The notes: a model not told the origin generated them from the sequence alone. Shown: positions 35,308-45,622, counted from the stretch's first letter. The stretch is 64,000 nt of DNA from Celeribacter marinus (GCF_001308265.1 NZ_CP012023.1:1254932-1318931); one strand, 5' to 3'. Made by a program: numbers and translations.

Positions 35308-35975
35308 AAATCCGCTCCCGCTTGATGAATACGCCGATCCGCGATTCTCAGGACGCGCGCGTTAACCTGTGATTTTGCCTGACGAATCAGATGCATGTCG
35401 TGCGTGGCAATAACAACGGTTTTGCCCATACGGTTGAGTTCCACCAGCAGTTGCAACAAGCGCAATGACATTTCCCAATCCACATTACCCGTAGGCTCAT
35501 CCGCGATGATCACATCTGGCGACATGATTATGGCGCGCGCGAGGGCAGCACGTTGGCGTTCCCCGCCCGACATCTCGGGCGGCAAGGCATTGGCGTGATC
35601 ACTTAGCCCCACCCACGCAATCAAATCAGCCAAATCACTCTCGACGATAGGGCGCCCTGACACCGTAAGCGGCAGCGAGATATTTTCCCAAACGCTTAAA
35701 TGATCAAGAAACTGACAGTCTTGGTGCACGACACCAATCTTGCGGCGCAGCATGGCCACGTCATCGCGATCCAGACTACGGCTGTCTTTCCCCAAGAGCG
35801 ACACACGACCAGCGGTCGCCTGAAGCTCATGATAACATAGTTTTAGAAATGTGGTCTTGCCTGCCCCAGACGGTCCCGTCAAAAAGTGAAACGACCCCGG
35901 AGCGAGGGAGACGTTTATTTGGGAAAGCAATTCACGCCCCCCGTATCCGTACGCTGCGTCATGAAACTCGATCAC
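35304..35975 (-). CDS. ftsE: Cell division ATP-binding protein FtsE
   Basis: 223 residues from GTG 35975 (AGGGG upstream), 230 if ATG 35996 is used; the shorter form matches usual ftsE starts. ABC motifs: GPSGAGKTTFLKL (Walker A, ~34), Q-loop VHQDCQFLDHL, MSGGERQRAALARA (signature), VIIADEPTGNVD (Walker B), and IATHDMHLIRQ. Drives conformational coupling of FtsX. Divergent from the zinc-ribbon gene. Confidence 0.93.
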   Translation of the reverse strand: MIEFHDAAYGYGGRELLSQINVSLAPGSFHFLTGPSGAGKTTFLKLCYHELQATAGRVSLLGKDSRSLDRDDVAMLRRKIGVVHQDCQFLDHLSVWENISLPLTVSGRPIVESDLADLIAWVGLSDHANALPPEMSGGERQRAALARAIIMSPDVIIADEPTGNVDWEMSLRLLQLLVELNRMGKTVVIATHDMHLIRQAKSQVNARVLRIADRRIHQAGADL

Positions 35976-36132
35976 TTTGAAACCCCTGTCTCTCATTCGC
36001 GACAGTTTTGCCTCACAGTGAAGCGCGTTTCAATGCAACTGTCGCAAAAACATGGACAATCCAGCCTTAACAGTTAACATTTCGTAGGAATATGCAAGAT
36101 ATACCACGGACAAACTGTGGATGGGGTCAGTA

Positions 36133-37092
36133 ATGCGGCTAGTGTGCCCAAACTGCGATGCTCAATATGAGGTCGACGAAAAGGTCATTCCCGAGAACGG
36201 GCGCGATGTTCAATGCTCAAACTGCGGTCATACGTGGTTTCAAAGCCCTGAACATATGGATGCCGATCTTGCGGAGGAAATGGGCTACGACCTTGCACAA
36301 GAGAGCGAGGCCGACCACACGCATGCTCCGCTCGCAGAGCACCCTCCCAAGCCTGACTTTGATACGGACGAGGACGCTTTTCACGAGGTCGAGCCGAACG
36401 AAGTGTCATCGCAGGATGATCAAGATGAGGAAGAATGGTCAAGCACGGCTGATCACGCCCCCGCCTACACCTATGATGACGACGACGAAGACGACGATGG
36501 CGAGGGACCAGCACACGATATTGTGGCACGTCCGCGACCGTCCATCGACGACTCGATCAAGGATATGCTGCGTGAAGAACAAGAATTCAGTGCACCACAT
36601 GGCGCGCCAGAACCGTTAGAAATTCAAACGGATTTGGGACTGGAAGAAGCCGAAATCGCGACAGATCAGGCGATGCGTGAAAAGATGGCGCGCTTGCGTG
36701 GTCTCGATCCTGCCGACCCTGCGTTGACCGCAGGGACGTTGGGATCACATTCCAAGCGGCGCGACCTGTTGCCTGATATCGAAGAGATCAACTCTACACT
36801 GAGTGCGTCATCCGAACGTGATGCTGACGGCACTGTCCCAGACGAGCAAACCCGCCGCACACGTGCGCAACGCGGTATTTCGCGCTCAATCTTTGCGGTG
36901 TTTATCATCGTCGCGTCCCTGTTGGTCGCGCTGTATGTCTTTGCGCCAACCATCGCCAATGCCGTACCATCACTCGCCCCCCTCATGGACAGCTATATCA
37001 GTAGCGCAAACGTCTTTCGGGTTTGGCTCGATGGTGGCATGTCGGCCTTGAGCGACCGCCTGAATATCTTGCTCAGCCAACTCAATGGCTGA
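36133..37092 (+). CDS. MJ0042-type zinc-ribbon membrane protein
   Basis: 319 residues. N-terminal MJ0042 zinc finger MRLVCPNCDAQYEVDE...VQCSNCGHTW (CPNC and CSNC), then a long acidic, low-complexity region (~40-240, runs of Asp/Glu including DDDDEDDDGE), and one TM near residues ~258-278 (SIFAVFIIVASLLVALYVF). The C-terminal ~40 residues lie outside. This architecture is typical of a Rhodobacteraceae family of unknown role, often near ftsEX. Start at 36133; the nearby ATG at 36121 is in frame but less likely. A GTTAAC-containing AT-rich stretch at 36066-36080 is upstream. Confidence 0.84.
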   Translation: MRLVCPNCDAQYEVDEKVIPENGRDVQCSNCGHTWFQSPEHMDADLAEEMGYDLAQESEADHTHAPLAEHPPKPDFDTDEDAFHEVEPNEVSSQDDQDEEEWSSTADHAPAYTYDDDDEDDDGEGPAHDIVARPRPSIDDSIKDMLREEQEFSAPHGAPEPLEIQTDLGLEEAEIATDQAMREKMARLRGLDPADPALTAGTLGSHSKRRDLLPDIEEINSTLSASSERDADGTVPDEQTRRTRAQRGISRSIFAVFIIVASLLVALYVFAPTIANAVPSLAPLMDSYISSANVFRVWLDGGMSALSDRLNILLSQLNG

Positions 37093-37095
37093 TCA

Positions 37096-39579
37096 TTAAA
37101 ACCGGTCCAACAAGCGATTGAGATAGTCGCGCTCATCGTCGGGGCGCTGTTGCTCTGCGGATCGCCTCCGGATTTCGTCCAATAGCTCCTCGGCGCGCCG
37201 ATAGACATCCTCACCCTCGGTCATCGCCTCATCAGAACCGGCTTGGCCCGTATTGCCTGCGAAGCGCCCCAAGGGATCGCGGCGCTCTTCGCCGCCAGTG
37301 GTCCCGCCAGATTGCCCTTGTTGTCCGTCTTGATCTTGCGCTTGGTTTTGTGACAGCTGGTCGCCCAATTGGCGCATCCCCTCGCGTAACGCTTCCAATG
37401 CTTGAGCCTGACGATCCAGAGCACCGCCCAAATCGTTTTCGCGCAGGGCCTGCTCGGCATCATCCATCGCGCGGCCCGCACCGTCGAGAGCCTCACCGAT
37501 GCCTTCGGCATTCTCACCGTTTGGCACATTGCCACGCTGACGTTCCAATTCCCGCCGCAAGGCCCCTTGACGCTCTGACAACGCACCCATGTCTGATGCG
37601 CCATCCTCACCTTGACCTTGAGCATCAGAGCCTTGTCGATCTTGACCCTCGCCCTCTTCGCCCTGCGGACCTTGGTCTTGCTGGTTTTGTAGGTCAGAGA
37701 ATGTATCGTCATTCAACTCTTGCTGGTCGCGCAACATATCTTGCATGCCCTGCATTGACGGATTGCCCTCGCCCCCTTGTCCATTCGGGTCTTGGGTCAC
37801 ACGCATGTTTTCCAAAAGCTGATTGAGCATATCCATCATCTGTTGCGCCTCAGCCATGCGGCCCTGCTCCATCAACTCCTGAATACGGTCCATCAATTGT
37901 TGGAGCTGATCGGCGGACATCTGTTGCGTCTCGCCTTGCGCAGCCTCGCTCTCTTGATCACCTTGCTGTTCCGCCAATTGCGCAATGTAATCTTGTGTCG
38001 CCTCACGCAACTCCTGCATCAGGCGCGCGATTTCTTCATCAGAGGCGCCATCACGCATCGCCTGTTGTAGGCGCTCTTGCGCGCGGCGCAATCTTTCCAA
38101 CGCTTCCTTTAAATCGCCATCCTCAAGCAGGGTCGCAATCTCCCATAACTCTTTGGCAACCTGATCTACGCGCTCATCAGACATCGGATCAACACGATCC
38201 TCAATCAACGAAATCACAGCCCGCAGACGTCGCGTGACATCCCCGTCCCCCACAGTCTCATCTGGTTGATAGGACACCGCTCTGAGCACCCGCGCCGCGC
38301 GGGTTGCATTGGAACGGTTCCACAACAGCTCTCTACGCACATCAATAATCGCCGCCGCAAGTGGATCGAAGAAACGCCGCCCCGGCAAAATACCTTCGCC
38401 AATCGCATCCGTGCTCACCTGCCCCGTTTGATCGTAAGCCCTAAGTGACATCATCACGGGCAGGCCCGAAAACGGATGCTCGGAGACGTTTTGGGCGAAC
38501 ATGCCCTCAATCTCGGTGCGGCTCCCCGTCTGTGGTAATATAACGTCAATGACAAGGTCAGGACGCGGTTCAGGGGTCAGTGCAAACCCGTAGTGGCGCG
38601 TTACCGCTGCAACATCACGCTCGAACGCCATCACAGCTTTGGTGACACCAAAATCATCGCTGAGACGATACGACTGACGCGCCTCACCGCTGGCCGCACG
38701 GGTCATATCGCCAATCAGCTCGGCCGTTGGTGGCGCATCAGGAATAAGCCCCACACTCCACAACTGTCCAGTTGGACCATCAATTTCTATATCGCCAGAC
38801 TGCGCCACCTTGAAATCCGGTGCGGCCCCATCGCCAATCCCCGACACCGTTTCACGCAACGTCAAATCGTCAGACGCGCCATCGCCGTATAAGCGCACGG
38901 TGACCTGTGATCCCTGTGGCGCTTCAAAACCAGCACCTAAATCCGCGAGATACAAGGTGGGCTTGCCCGTAAACGCAGGTGGCTTCACCCAGCCTTCCCA
39001 TGTTGGCCCCGCAGCGATCTGGTCTGTGCTACTCGTCATCGCGACAGTTTTAGCATGGTCGATTGACCCGAACACCAACCCCATACCCAACACAGTCAAC
39101 GCCACAAGGCGCAGCCCGTACGGATCTTTGGCTGCCATCATCGGCTCAGGAGCAACGGGGCGCGCCGCCGCAACGCGCGTCGACATGCGCGCCATATGCG
39201 CCGCCCAAATCGCACGCGACGGTGGATCAGACGCCCCCGACACAGGCGTGTCACGCAACGCTTGGAGAGGTTGACCACGCAAAGTGGCATCCACACGAGA
39301 CATAGCAATCGCCCGTGACGGCCAGCGCAACCGCCAGACCCCCAAAACAAACAGACCCGCCAAGGCGAGGGCAACCATGCCCCAAATCGCTATGCGCCAT
39401 CCAAGAGGTAGGACCTCATGCACCCCCAAAAGAGTCAGACCAATCACCACAGCAACACCAGAAAAAGACGGCCAAAACGCCGTGGAGACATGCTCGAACA
39501 ACACACCGATATGGGTCGCGCCAATGGCGCGGCTCACCCGTTTTGCGGTTTCATCGGTCAGATGCGTTCGATAGTCCAT
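37096..39579 (-). CDS. TIGR02302 family protein (DUF4175)
   Basis: 827 residues, a large alphaproteobacterial membrane protein of unknown function. The N-terminus has two adjacent TMs (~30-85: SFSGVVVVIGLTLLGVHEV-type and AIWGMVALALAGLFVLGVW) and a third at ~155-170; a periplasmic beta-rich part follows (~190-400). Residues ~490-790 are rich in Gln, Glu, Asp and Gly with coiled-coil-like QELMEQGRMAEAQQMMDML repeats and GEEGEGQDRQGSDAQGQ linkers. Runs downstream of lysA in the argH-lptM-lysA unit, 48 bases after it. The ORF ends convergent with the zinc-ribbon gene, three bases apart. Confidence 0.87.
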   Translation of the reverse strand: MDYRTHLTDETAKRVSRAIGATHIGVLFEHVSTAFWPSFSGVAVVIGLTLLGVHEVLPLGWRIAIWGMVALALAGLFVLGVWRLRWPSRAIAMSRVDATLRGQPLQALRDTPVSGASDPPSRAIWAAHMARMSTRVAAARPVAPEPMMAAKDPYGLRLVALTVLGMGLVFGSIDHAKTVAMTSSTDQIAAGPTWEGWVKPPAFTGKPTLYLADLGAGFEAPQGSQVTVRLYGDGASDDLTLRETVSGIGDGAAPDFKVAQSGDIEIDGPTGQLWSVGLIPDAPPTAELIGDMTRAASGEARQSYRLSDDFGVTKAVMAFERDVAAVTRHYGFALTPEPRPDLVIDVILPQTGSRTEIEGMFAQNVSEHPFSGLPVMMSLRAYDQTGQVSTDAIGEGILPGRRFFDPLAAAIIDVRRELLWNRSNATRAARVLRAVSYQPDETVGDGDVTRRLRAVISLIEDRVDPMSDERVDQVAKELWEIATLLEDGDLKEALERLRRAQERLQQAMRDGASDEEIARLMQELREATQDYIAQLAEQQGDQESEAAQGETQQMSADQLQQLMDRIQELMEQGRMAEAQQMMDMLNQLLENMRVTQDPNGQGGEGNPSMQGMQDMLRDQQELNDDTFSDLQNQQDQGPQGEEGEGQDRQGSDAQGQGEDGASDMGALSERQGALRRELERQRGNVPNGENAEGIGEALDGAGRAMDDAEQALRENDLGGALDRQAQALEALREGMRQLGDQLSQNQAQDQDGQQGQSGGTTGGEERRDPLGRFAGNTGQAGSDEAMTEGEDVYRRAEELLDEIRRRSAEQQRPDDERDYLNRLLDRF

Positions 39580-39627
39580 TCACTCATCCGGTTTGGGCAC
39601 ATGCCGCACACGGACGCGTGCACAGGA

Positions 39628-40893
39628 TTACAGCCACACAGGGATGGTATCGCGGTTTATCATTTCGTCATAGGTCGGACGCGCACGGATGACAGCGAAT
39701 TGATCGCCGTGGACCAGAACCTCGGGGATCAATGGCCGTGAGTTATACTCGGACGCCATAACAGCACCGTATGCACCCGCCGAGCGAAACGCCACGAGAT
39801 CATCCTCGCGAAGTGGCGGCATATCTCGGGCTTTAGCGAATGTATCGCCCGTCTCACACACCGGACCAACAATATCGAGCGGTGCTTGCTCAGCTCCGGC
39901 AAGCGGTTCGATCACAGGCACAATATCGTGGTGCGCATCATACATCGACGGGCGCACGAGATCGTTCATGGCCGCATCCACAATTAGGAAATCGCGCCCC
40001 TCACCGTGCTTGAGGTAGATGACGGACGAGACCAAAATCCCTGCGTTACCGGAAATAAGGCGCCCTGGCTCAATCTCGATTTCGCATCCCAGATGGCCGA
40101 CCGTCTTGCGGATCACCTCACCGTATTCGACGGGCAATGGGGGGGCTTCGTTAGAGCGCTCATACGGGATACCCAAACCACCGCCCAAATCGAGGCGGCG
40201 AATGTCATGGCCGTCTGCGCGCAGCAGTTCAGTCAATTCAGCAACCTTGGTAAAGGCCAACTCGAACGGCTCCAGTTGCGTCAATTGCGAGCCGATATGG
40301 ACATCGATGCCAACAACATCAATGCCCTCCATTTGCCCCGCGCGCCTATAAACATCGCGACATGTTGCAATCGGAATGCCAAATTTGTTCTCGGATTTTC
40401 CTGTGGCAATTTTTGCGTGCGTTTTGGCGTCGACATCGGGATTCACGCGCAACGCAATCGGTGCCTTGACCCCCAAAGACATCGCAACCGCGTTGAGCGC
40501 CTCCAACTCCGGCTCGCTCTCGACATTGAACTGGCGAATGCCCCCCTCAAGGGCCACACGCATTTCCTCGCGGGTTTTGCCCACGCCCGAAAACACGATC
40601 CGATCTCCCGGAAGCCCCGCAGCTTTCGCCTTAAGATACTCGCCCATAGACACCACATCGATACCCGCGCCAAGCTCACCCATGAGTTTGAGAACGGCAA
40701 GGTTCGAGTTTGATTTCATCGCAAAGCAAATGAGATGATCCATGCCGCCCAACGCCTCGTCAAACAACGTAAAGTGACGCGTCAACGTGGCAGTGGAATA
40801 GACGTAAAACGGCGTGCCGACAGCCGCGGCGATATCGCTCACACGAACATCTTCGGCGTGCAATACGCCGTCACGGTAGAGAAAATGGTCCAT
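39628..40893 (-). CDS. lysA: Diaminopimelate decarboxylase
   Basis: 421 residues, PLP-dependent alanine-racemase-fold decarboxylase that makes L-lysine from meso-DAP. PLP lysine in ICFAMKSNSN (~59), VDVGGGLGIPY-type region HDIRRLDLGGGLGIPYE, EPGRLISGNAGIL, and FAKARDMPPLREDDLVAFRSAGAYGAVMAS. DAP is also a peptidoglycan residue. Third gene of argH-lptM-lysA. Confidence 0.96.
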   Translation of the reverse strand: MDHFLYRDGVLHAEDVRVSDIAAAVGTPFYVYSTATLTRHFTLFDEALGGMDHLICFAMKSNSNLAVLKLMGELGAGIDVVSMGEYLKAKAAGLPGDRIVFSGVGKTREEMRVALEGGIRQFNVESEPELEALNAVAMSLGVKAPIALRVNPDVDAKTHAKIATGKSENKFGIPIATCRDVYRRAGQMEGIDVVGIDVHIGSQLTQLEPFELAFTKVAELTELLRADGHDIRRLDLGGGLGIPYERSNEAPPLPVEYGEVIRKTVGHLGCEIEIEPGRLISGNAGILVSSVIYLKHGEGRDFLIVDAAMNDLVRPSMYDAHHDIVPVIEPLAGAEQAPLDIVGPVCETGDTFAKARDMPPLREDDLVAFRSAGAYGAVMASEYNSRPLIPEVLVHGDQFAVIRARPTYDEMINRDTIPVWL

Positions 40894-40934
40894 AGATTAG
40901 GGGCCCTTGAAATCAGGTCGCCGCAAAGGGCGGA

Positions 40935-41102
40935 TCAGTTGGCGGGAAACGTTATCCCGATCTGCGTGCTCGAATATGCACCCGTGTTCGAATTCACACC
41001 GATGGTTTGCTTGCCCGAGATGACAGGTTTGGTCGGCTCGCCATTGGCGCCACATGCGGCCAACGTGGCAAGCGCCATCAACACAGTTGCGATACGGATC
41101 AT
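40935..41102 (-). CDS. lptM: Small lipoprotein LptM-like
   Basis: 55 residues. [22 protein letters not shown]: signal and lipobox LAAC, so lipidation at Cys17. Short lipoproteins in this position, argH to lysA, are widely conserved in proteobacteria; the E. coli LptM helps LptD outer-membrane assembly, and this is a probable counterpart. ATG at 41102 overlaps the argH TGA (ATGA), so translation is coupled. Confidence 0.85.
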   Translation of the reverse strand: MIRIATVLMALATLAACGANGEPTKPVISGKQTIGVNSNTGAYSSTQIGITFPAN

Positions 41103-42490
41103 TTCAACACCTCTTTCCAACGCGCGATCTGCGCACGCACCTGCGAGGGGGCCGTGCCGCCATAGCTTGTCCGAGATGCCACCGAGTTTTCAACTGTTAA
41201 GACGTTGAACACGTCCTCAGTAATCGCATCGTGAACAGATTTCATGTCGGCAAGGCTCAAATCGGGTAGGTCGCATCCCTTTTTCTCAGCCATAGCGACC
41301 AAGGCTCCCGTGACATGGTGGGCATCGCGAAACGGCATACCCGCCTCGCGGACAAGCCAGTCGGCCAAATCGGTCGCGGTCGAAAATCCGCTGGCGGCTG
41401 CGGCGCGAAGATTGTCGATGTTGCCCGTCATGTCGGACACCATCCCCGTCATCGCGGCCAAGGCCAACATGAGGTTATCGGCGGCGTCGAACACCTGTTC
41501 CTTGTCTTCTTGCATGTCCTTGGAATAGGCCAATGGCAGACCCTTCATCACCATCATCAAGGCGACATTCGCCCCGAAAATACGCCCAACTTTGGCGCGG
41601 ATCAATTCAGCCGCATCCGGGTTCTTCTTTTGCGGCATGATCGACGAGCCCGTGGAAAAACGATCCGAGAGCGTGACGAATTTAAACTGCGCTGACGACC
41701 AGATCACCAATTCCTCGGCAAAGCGGCTCATATGCATGGCCGTAATGGACGCGCATGACAAAAACTCCAATGCGAAATCGCGATCCGCAACAGCGTCCAG
41801 CGAGTTGGCAGTCGGACGATCAAACCCAAGCGTCGCGGCGGTCATGTGGCGATCAATCGGGAACCCTGTGCCCGCAAGCGCGGCCGATCCGAGCGGATTT
41901 TCATTCATGCGCGCACGAGCATCTTTGAACCGCGACATGTCACGGCCAAGCATCTCGACATAGGCCATCATGTGGTGGCCCCACGTGACGGGCTGCGCCG
42001 TTTGCAAGTGTGTAAAGCCGGGCATCACCCAATCCGCACCCGCCTCAGCCTGTGCGATCAACGCACGGATCAGAGCATCAATGCCCGAAATCGCGGCGTC
42101 CATTTGATCGCGCGTCCACAGTTTGAAATCTGTGGCCACTTGGTCATTGCGTGAGCGCGCCGTGTGCAGACGCCCCGCCGCGTCCCCGATGATCTCTTTG
42201 AGACGCGCCTCGACATTCATATGAATATCTTCAAGAGCGGCAGAAAATTCGAAGTTTCCGGCTTCGATTTCTGACAATACCGTGAGTAGGCCTTCCCGAA
42301 TGACCTCGGCATCGTTAGCGTCAATAATACCTTGTTGGGCCAGCATGGCGGCATGTGCACGCGACCCTGCGATGTCTTGAGAAGCGAGGCGTTTGTCGTA
42401 ATCGATCGACGCATTGATGGCTTCCATGATCGCATCGGGACCGTCCGCAAACCGTCCGCCCCACATCGCATTGGATTTTTTGTCACTCAT
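41099..42490 (-). CDS. argH: Argininosuccinate lyase
   Basis: 463 residues. Fumarase/aspartase fold; signature [12 protein letters not shown] (~277-288), with [14 protein letters not shown] earlier and [13 protein letters not shown]. Releases arginine and fumarate. Start at 42490: [19 protein letters not shown]; the start codon overlaps a possible ATG of the divergent TlpA gene (42489). First gene of the argH-lptM-lysA operon. Confidence 0.96.
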   Translation of the reverse strand: MSDKKSNAMWGGRFADGPDAIMEAINASIDYDKRLASQDIAGSRAHAAMLAQQGIIDANDAEVIREGLLTVLSEIEAGNFEFSAALEDIHMNVEARLKEIIGDAAGRLHTARSRNDQVATDFKLWTRDQMDAAISGIDALIRALIAQAEAGADWVMPGFTHLQTAQPVTWGHHMMAYVEMLGRDMSRFKDARARMNENPLGSAALAGTGFPIDRHMTAATLGFDRPTANSLDAVADRDFALEFLSCASITAMHMSRFAEELVIWSSAQFKFVTLSDRFSTGSSIMPQKKNPDAAELIRAKVGRIFGANVALMMVMKGLPLAYSKDMQEDKEQVFDAADNLMLALAAMTGMVSDMTGNIDNLRAAAASGFSTATDLADWLVREAGMPFRDAHHVTGALVAMAEKKGCDLPDLSLADMKSVHDAITEDVFNVLTVENSVASRTSYGGTAPSQVRAQIARWKEVLK

Positions 42491-42503
42491 GGATCTGTCC
42501 CGC

Positions 42504-43097
42504 ATGTTGAAAACTTCTCTTACCGCCACCCTTTATACGGCCCTGAGCCTATCTGCAATTGCTGCGCAAGGCGCGGATGCGGTGGATGTCGCGGCGTTGC
42601 GGGCGGACAGTATGAAAAAGCTTGTTGTGCACGCGGAACCAAAAGACACGCCGAGCACGCCGTTCATGCTTCAAAACGGCGAGGAGATGACGCTTGCGGG
42701 TCTTTCCGATAGCATAAAGGTCGTGAACTTTTGGGCGACATGGTGTGCGCCGTGCCGCAAAGAGATGCCTGCACTTGACGCCTTGGCAAAAGAGTTTGCA
42801 CCCATGGGCTTATCGGTTGTTCCCATCGCGACAGGGCATAACCCCATACCCGCGATTGAGCGGTTTTTCGGGGACGCAGGAATCGAAAGCATCGACTACG
42901 CACTCGATCCCAAAAGCAAACTAGCGCGTGATATGAGTGTTCTTGGCCTCCCCGTCACGGTTATCTTGGACGAACAAGGCCGCGAGATTGCGCGCCTAAC
43001 CGGCGATGCTGATTGGCATTCACAATCCGCGCGCGACATTGTTTCGGCGTTGCTTGGACAATCCGCCGGTCCTGAGGAGCAAATGCCCCAGAACTAG
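42504..43097 (+). CDS. TlpA family thiol-disulfide oxidoreductase
   Basis: 197 residues from ATG 42504 (202 from 42489, which overlaps the argH start codon). N-terminal signal [25 protein letters not shown], then a thioredoxin fold with [16 protein letters not shown] (CxxC ~80) and [14 protein letters not shown] (cis-Pro). Periplasmic reductant for cytochrome c maturation or other thiols. Divergent from argH with no intergenic room, so at least one promoter lies inside the opposing coding region. Confidence 0.9.
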   Translation: MLKTSLTATLYTALSLSAIAAQGADAVDVAALRADSMKKLVVHAEPKDTPSTPFMLQNGEEMTLAGLSDSIKVVNFWATWCAPCRKEMPALDALAKEFAPMGLSVVPIATGHNPIPAIERFFGDAGIESIDYALDPKSKLARDMSVLGLPVTVILDEQGREIARLTGDADWHSQSARDIVSALLGQSAGPEEQMPQN

Positions 43098-43116
43098 AAC
43101 ACTCCTACCCCACGCA

Positions 43117-44430
43117 TCATAGTATCCCAACCGCGCGAGGATGTCCGATGGCACCACCGTGCTTGGGTGACAATGTACGATTGACTGCGCGTGGCATCGC
43201 GCGTTCGACAAGGTCCTTTCCGTCCTCAGCTTGCTCCATGATCTTTTCGAGCGTGTTATCAATTTCGACATGGAAGCGGTCGAGTTGATTGATGACGGGC
43301 GTGAGGGATGCAGAGTTTGCACCCAAACGCCCCGCTTCGACCCGACAAAGAACCCGAATAGAATCGAGACCCGTCACCAGTTGCTTTAGGTCTTTCGCCG
43401 ATCGCCGCAACTGCGCCACATCTCGAAACACCGAAGCAAGAACCTCTGCGGTTGTTTTGGAATAACCATCGACCAAGGATGTCAAAACATCCACCTCCTG
43501 CTCAAAGCCGCCTCGCTCACCGCCAGAGACAAGCGCCTCTCGTGCAGCCTCGCTCACCTCACGCTGGATGCGCGATGCGGCGACCATAAACAATGCTTGA
43601 TCAATCCGCCCCGAAATGGAGTCCAACAAACTGCGCTTGCCGCCATCGGACAAAAACGCACCTAGATGGTCCGTGACTTCGTTCGACATCAAACGGTAGT
43701 TTTGCGAAATCGCCGAAATTGGGCCACCGGCTGGCTCCAAACGAGACGCAACAATGCGCATATTTGACGGGATTCCCCGAATGGCCTCGAACGCCTGAAA
43801 CAGCTTTATTTGGTTGCCTTCGATCGCTTTGATCACGGGCAAAAGGCGGCTCAGGCATCGTGTCCGGCCATCTTCGCCACGCCCCAACGCACCGTCACGC
43901 GCCATGGCCTCCTGCGCTAAAGCGGATGCACTAAAAGCTTCATAATTCGCGAAACCCAACCCGTGCAGCCGCTCGCAAATGCGCTGCGCACTCTGCGCGG
44001 GGGTCAATCCTTCGTCGCGCTCGGCACTCAAGGCCGCTGCGTATTCGGCAACAACAGTCTCAAACACCTGCGCAGTGGGTTTGAGACGCACAGAAACATA
44101 TCCGCCCGGGATCGGCGAAATGATCGCATACACCCAATAGTATCGTCCATCTTTTGTACGGTTTTTGACGTAGGCTCCCGCAGGCACCCCCGTTTGGATG
44201 CGCGTCCACAGAATATGGAAAATACCTTTTGGCATGTCACTATGGCGCACAACCTTATGCGGCGCGCCAACCAGTTCGTCCCAGTCAAAGCCGGAGATAC
44301 GGCGAAAAACGGCGTTGCCCGCAGCGATCACTCCGCGCTCGTCAGTGCGCGAGAAGAACAACTCATCCATCGCAAAAGCGACATCTTCGGTCTTTCGTGC
44401 AAACTCGGACGCTGTTGTCTGTATGTTCAT
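43117..44430 (-). CDS. PAS domain-containing sensor protein (Aer-like PAS without MCP domain)
   Basis: 437 residues. N-terminal PAS (~20-120) with ERGVIAAGNAVFRRISGFDWDELVGAPHKVVRHSDMP and WVYAIISPIPGGYVSVRLKPT, the arrangement found in FAD-binding aerotaxis receptors (Aer). Unlike Aer there is no HAMP/TM and no methyl-accepting hairpin; the rest is helical with coiled-coil-like stretches. It may be a soluble redox or energy sensor. The gene is divergent from the EAL protein (303-base spacer), hinting at a c-di-GMP output. Confidence 0.8.
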   Translation of the reverse strand: MNIQTTASEFARKTEDVAFAMDELFFSRTDERGVIAAGNAVFRRISGFDWDELVGAPHKVVRHSDMPKGIFHILWTRIQTGVPAGAYVKNRTKDGRYYWVYAIISPIPGGYVSVRLKPTAQVFETVVAEYAAALSAERDEGLTPAQSAQRICERLHGLGFANYEAFSASALAQEAMARDGALGRGEDGRTRCLSRLLPVIKAIEGNQIKLFQAFEAIRGIPSNMRIVASRLEPAGGPISAISQNYRLMSNEVTDHLGAFLSDGGKRSLLDSISGRIDQALFMVAASRIQREVSEAAREALVSGGERGGFEQEVDVLTSLVDGYSKTTAEVLASVFRDVAQLRRSAKDLKQLVTGLDSIRVLCRVEAGRLGANSASLTPVINQLDRFHVEIDNTLEKIMEQAEDGKDLVERAMPRAVNRTLSPKHGGAIGHPRAVGIL

Positions 44431-44733
44431 TCTTCACCTTGCTGGCCTCTCAATGCGGCCGCCAGTTGGGCCCACACTCAATCTTTTCGCATAAAACCAC
44501 CTGCGACTTTCGATTTGGTTAAGGCGCACCTCGCTGCGCCTATTTCAGGGTGATTTGCTTAAACTTCTCTACGTTTGGTCAGAAATTCAGAAGTATCGTT
44601 CAAAATCAGTGCGTTGTGGATTTTAGACAAACCTATGGCAAATCCGGCATTTTACCCGCTGTTAGCTCTCTTGGATACAAAGTGAACGCTAGACCCAATA
44701 GAGAAACTGCTCACCCAAAAGGGACCGTGCCCG
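44431..44733. other. Divergent intergenic region PAS/EAL
   Basis: 303 bases. No coding potential seen. Contains the hairpin GGCGCA-CCTCGC-TGCGCC (44523-44540) and an AT-rich right half (44570-44680), with neither a T-tract nor clear promoter boxes. Both divergent transcripts must start here. Confidence 0.4.
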
Positions 44734-45558
44734 ATGATCGACTCTTACATGCAAAGCGAGATGGATTCCCCGCTGACGGCCGCAGTGGCCGAGCGCGATA
44801 AAAACACGCTGCAAATGGTGCGCGATGCGATCCGCAAGAAACAGGTCCTGTTGGCGTTTCAACCCATTGTTCAGGCCGCGCGCCCCGACAGGCCCGCCTT
44901 TTGGGAGGGATTGATCCGTGTGTTGGACGATAGTGGTCGCGTGATTCCGGCCCGCGAGTTTATCCACACGGCGGAAACCTCCGAAATGGGCCGCGTTCTC
45001 GACTGCCTCGCGCTTGAATACGGGCTTGCAACGCTTCGCGAAAACCCTGACCTGCGTCTTTCAATCAACATGTCGGCGCGCTCCATCGGCTACCCGAGGT
45101 GGATGGAAACGCTCAAACGTGGCTTGGAACGCGACCCCACAGGTGGTGAACGCCTGATCTTGGAGATTACCGAAAGCTCCGCAATTGTTATGCCCGACCT
45201 CGTGACTGTTTTCATGCAACAGCAACAAGACCGCGGTATTTCGTTTGCTCTTGATGACTTTGGCGCGGGCTACACCTCATTTCGGTATCTGCGCGACTTC
45301 TACTTTGACATGATCAAAATCGACTCGACGTTTATTCGCGGGATTGCACAGAATCCAGACAATCAGGTGCTTACCGCTTCGCTCATTTCCGTGGCACAGC
45401 ATTTTGACATGTTTACCGTCGCCGAATTTGTCGAAACCCAAGAGGATGCGGCCTATCTCGTCGACGCGGGAATCGATTGTATGCAAGGTCACTACTTTGG
45501 CGCGGCCACAATTGATCCCCCTTGGGTCCGTCAATCCAATCAAAAAATCGCTGTGTAA
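44734..45558 (+). CDS. EAL domain cyclic-di-GMP phosphodiesterase
   Basis: 274 residues, nearly all EAL domain. The signature is EGLIRV (~57) in place of EAL-L-R, a single-residue change (A to G). Other catalytic elements are intact: NMSARS, ITESSAI (Glu), DDFGAGYTSF (~173), IKID (Lys, ~191), VAEFVET (Glu) and QGHYFG. It should hydrolyse c-di-GMP to pGpG if metal ligands suffice; a phosphodiesterase is likely but not proven. No GGDEF, PAS or membrane part, so it may be controlled by a partner, perhaps the divergent PAS protein. Confidence 0.86.
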   Translation: MIDSYMQSEMDSPLTAAVAERDKNTLQMVRDAIRKKQVLLAFQPIVQAARPDRPAFWEGLIRVLDDSGRVIPAREFIHTAETSEMGRVLDCLALEYGLATLRENPDLRLSINMSARSIGYPRWMETLKRGLERDPTGGERLILEITESSAIVMPDLVTVFMQQQQDRGISFALDDFGAGYTSFRYLRDFYFDMIKIDSTFIRGIAQNPDNQVLTASLISVAQHFDMFTVAEFVETQEDAAYLVDAGIDCMQGHYFGAATIDPPWVRQSNQKIAV

Positions 45559-45622
45559 CCGCCATTTCATAACGTTTTGCGCTAACACCCCCATCGCATC
45601 TCATCGTTACGGTTGATTACGA

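Noticed and set aside
36061..36080. TTAACAGTTAAC as a CtrA box upstream of the zinc-ribbon gene
   Set aside because: Half-sites are 3 bases apart, not the required 7, and no promoter was aligned.
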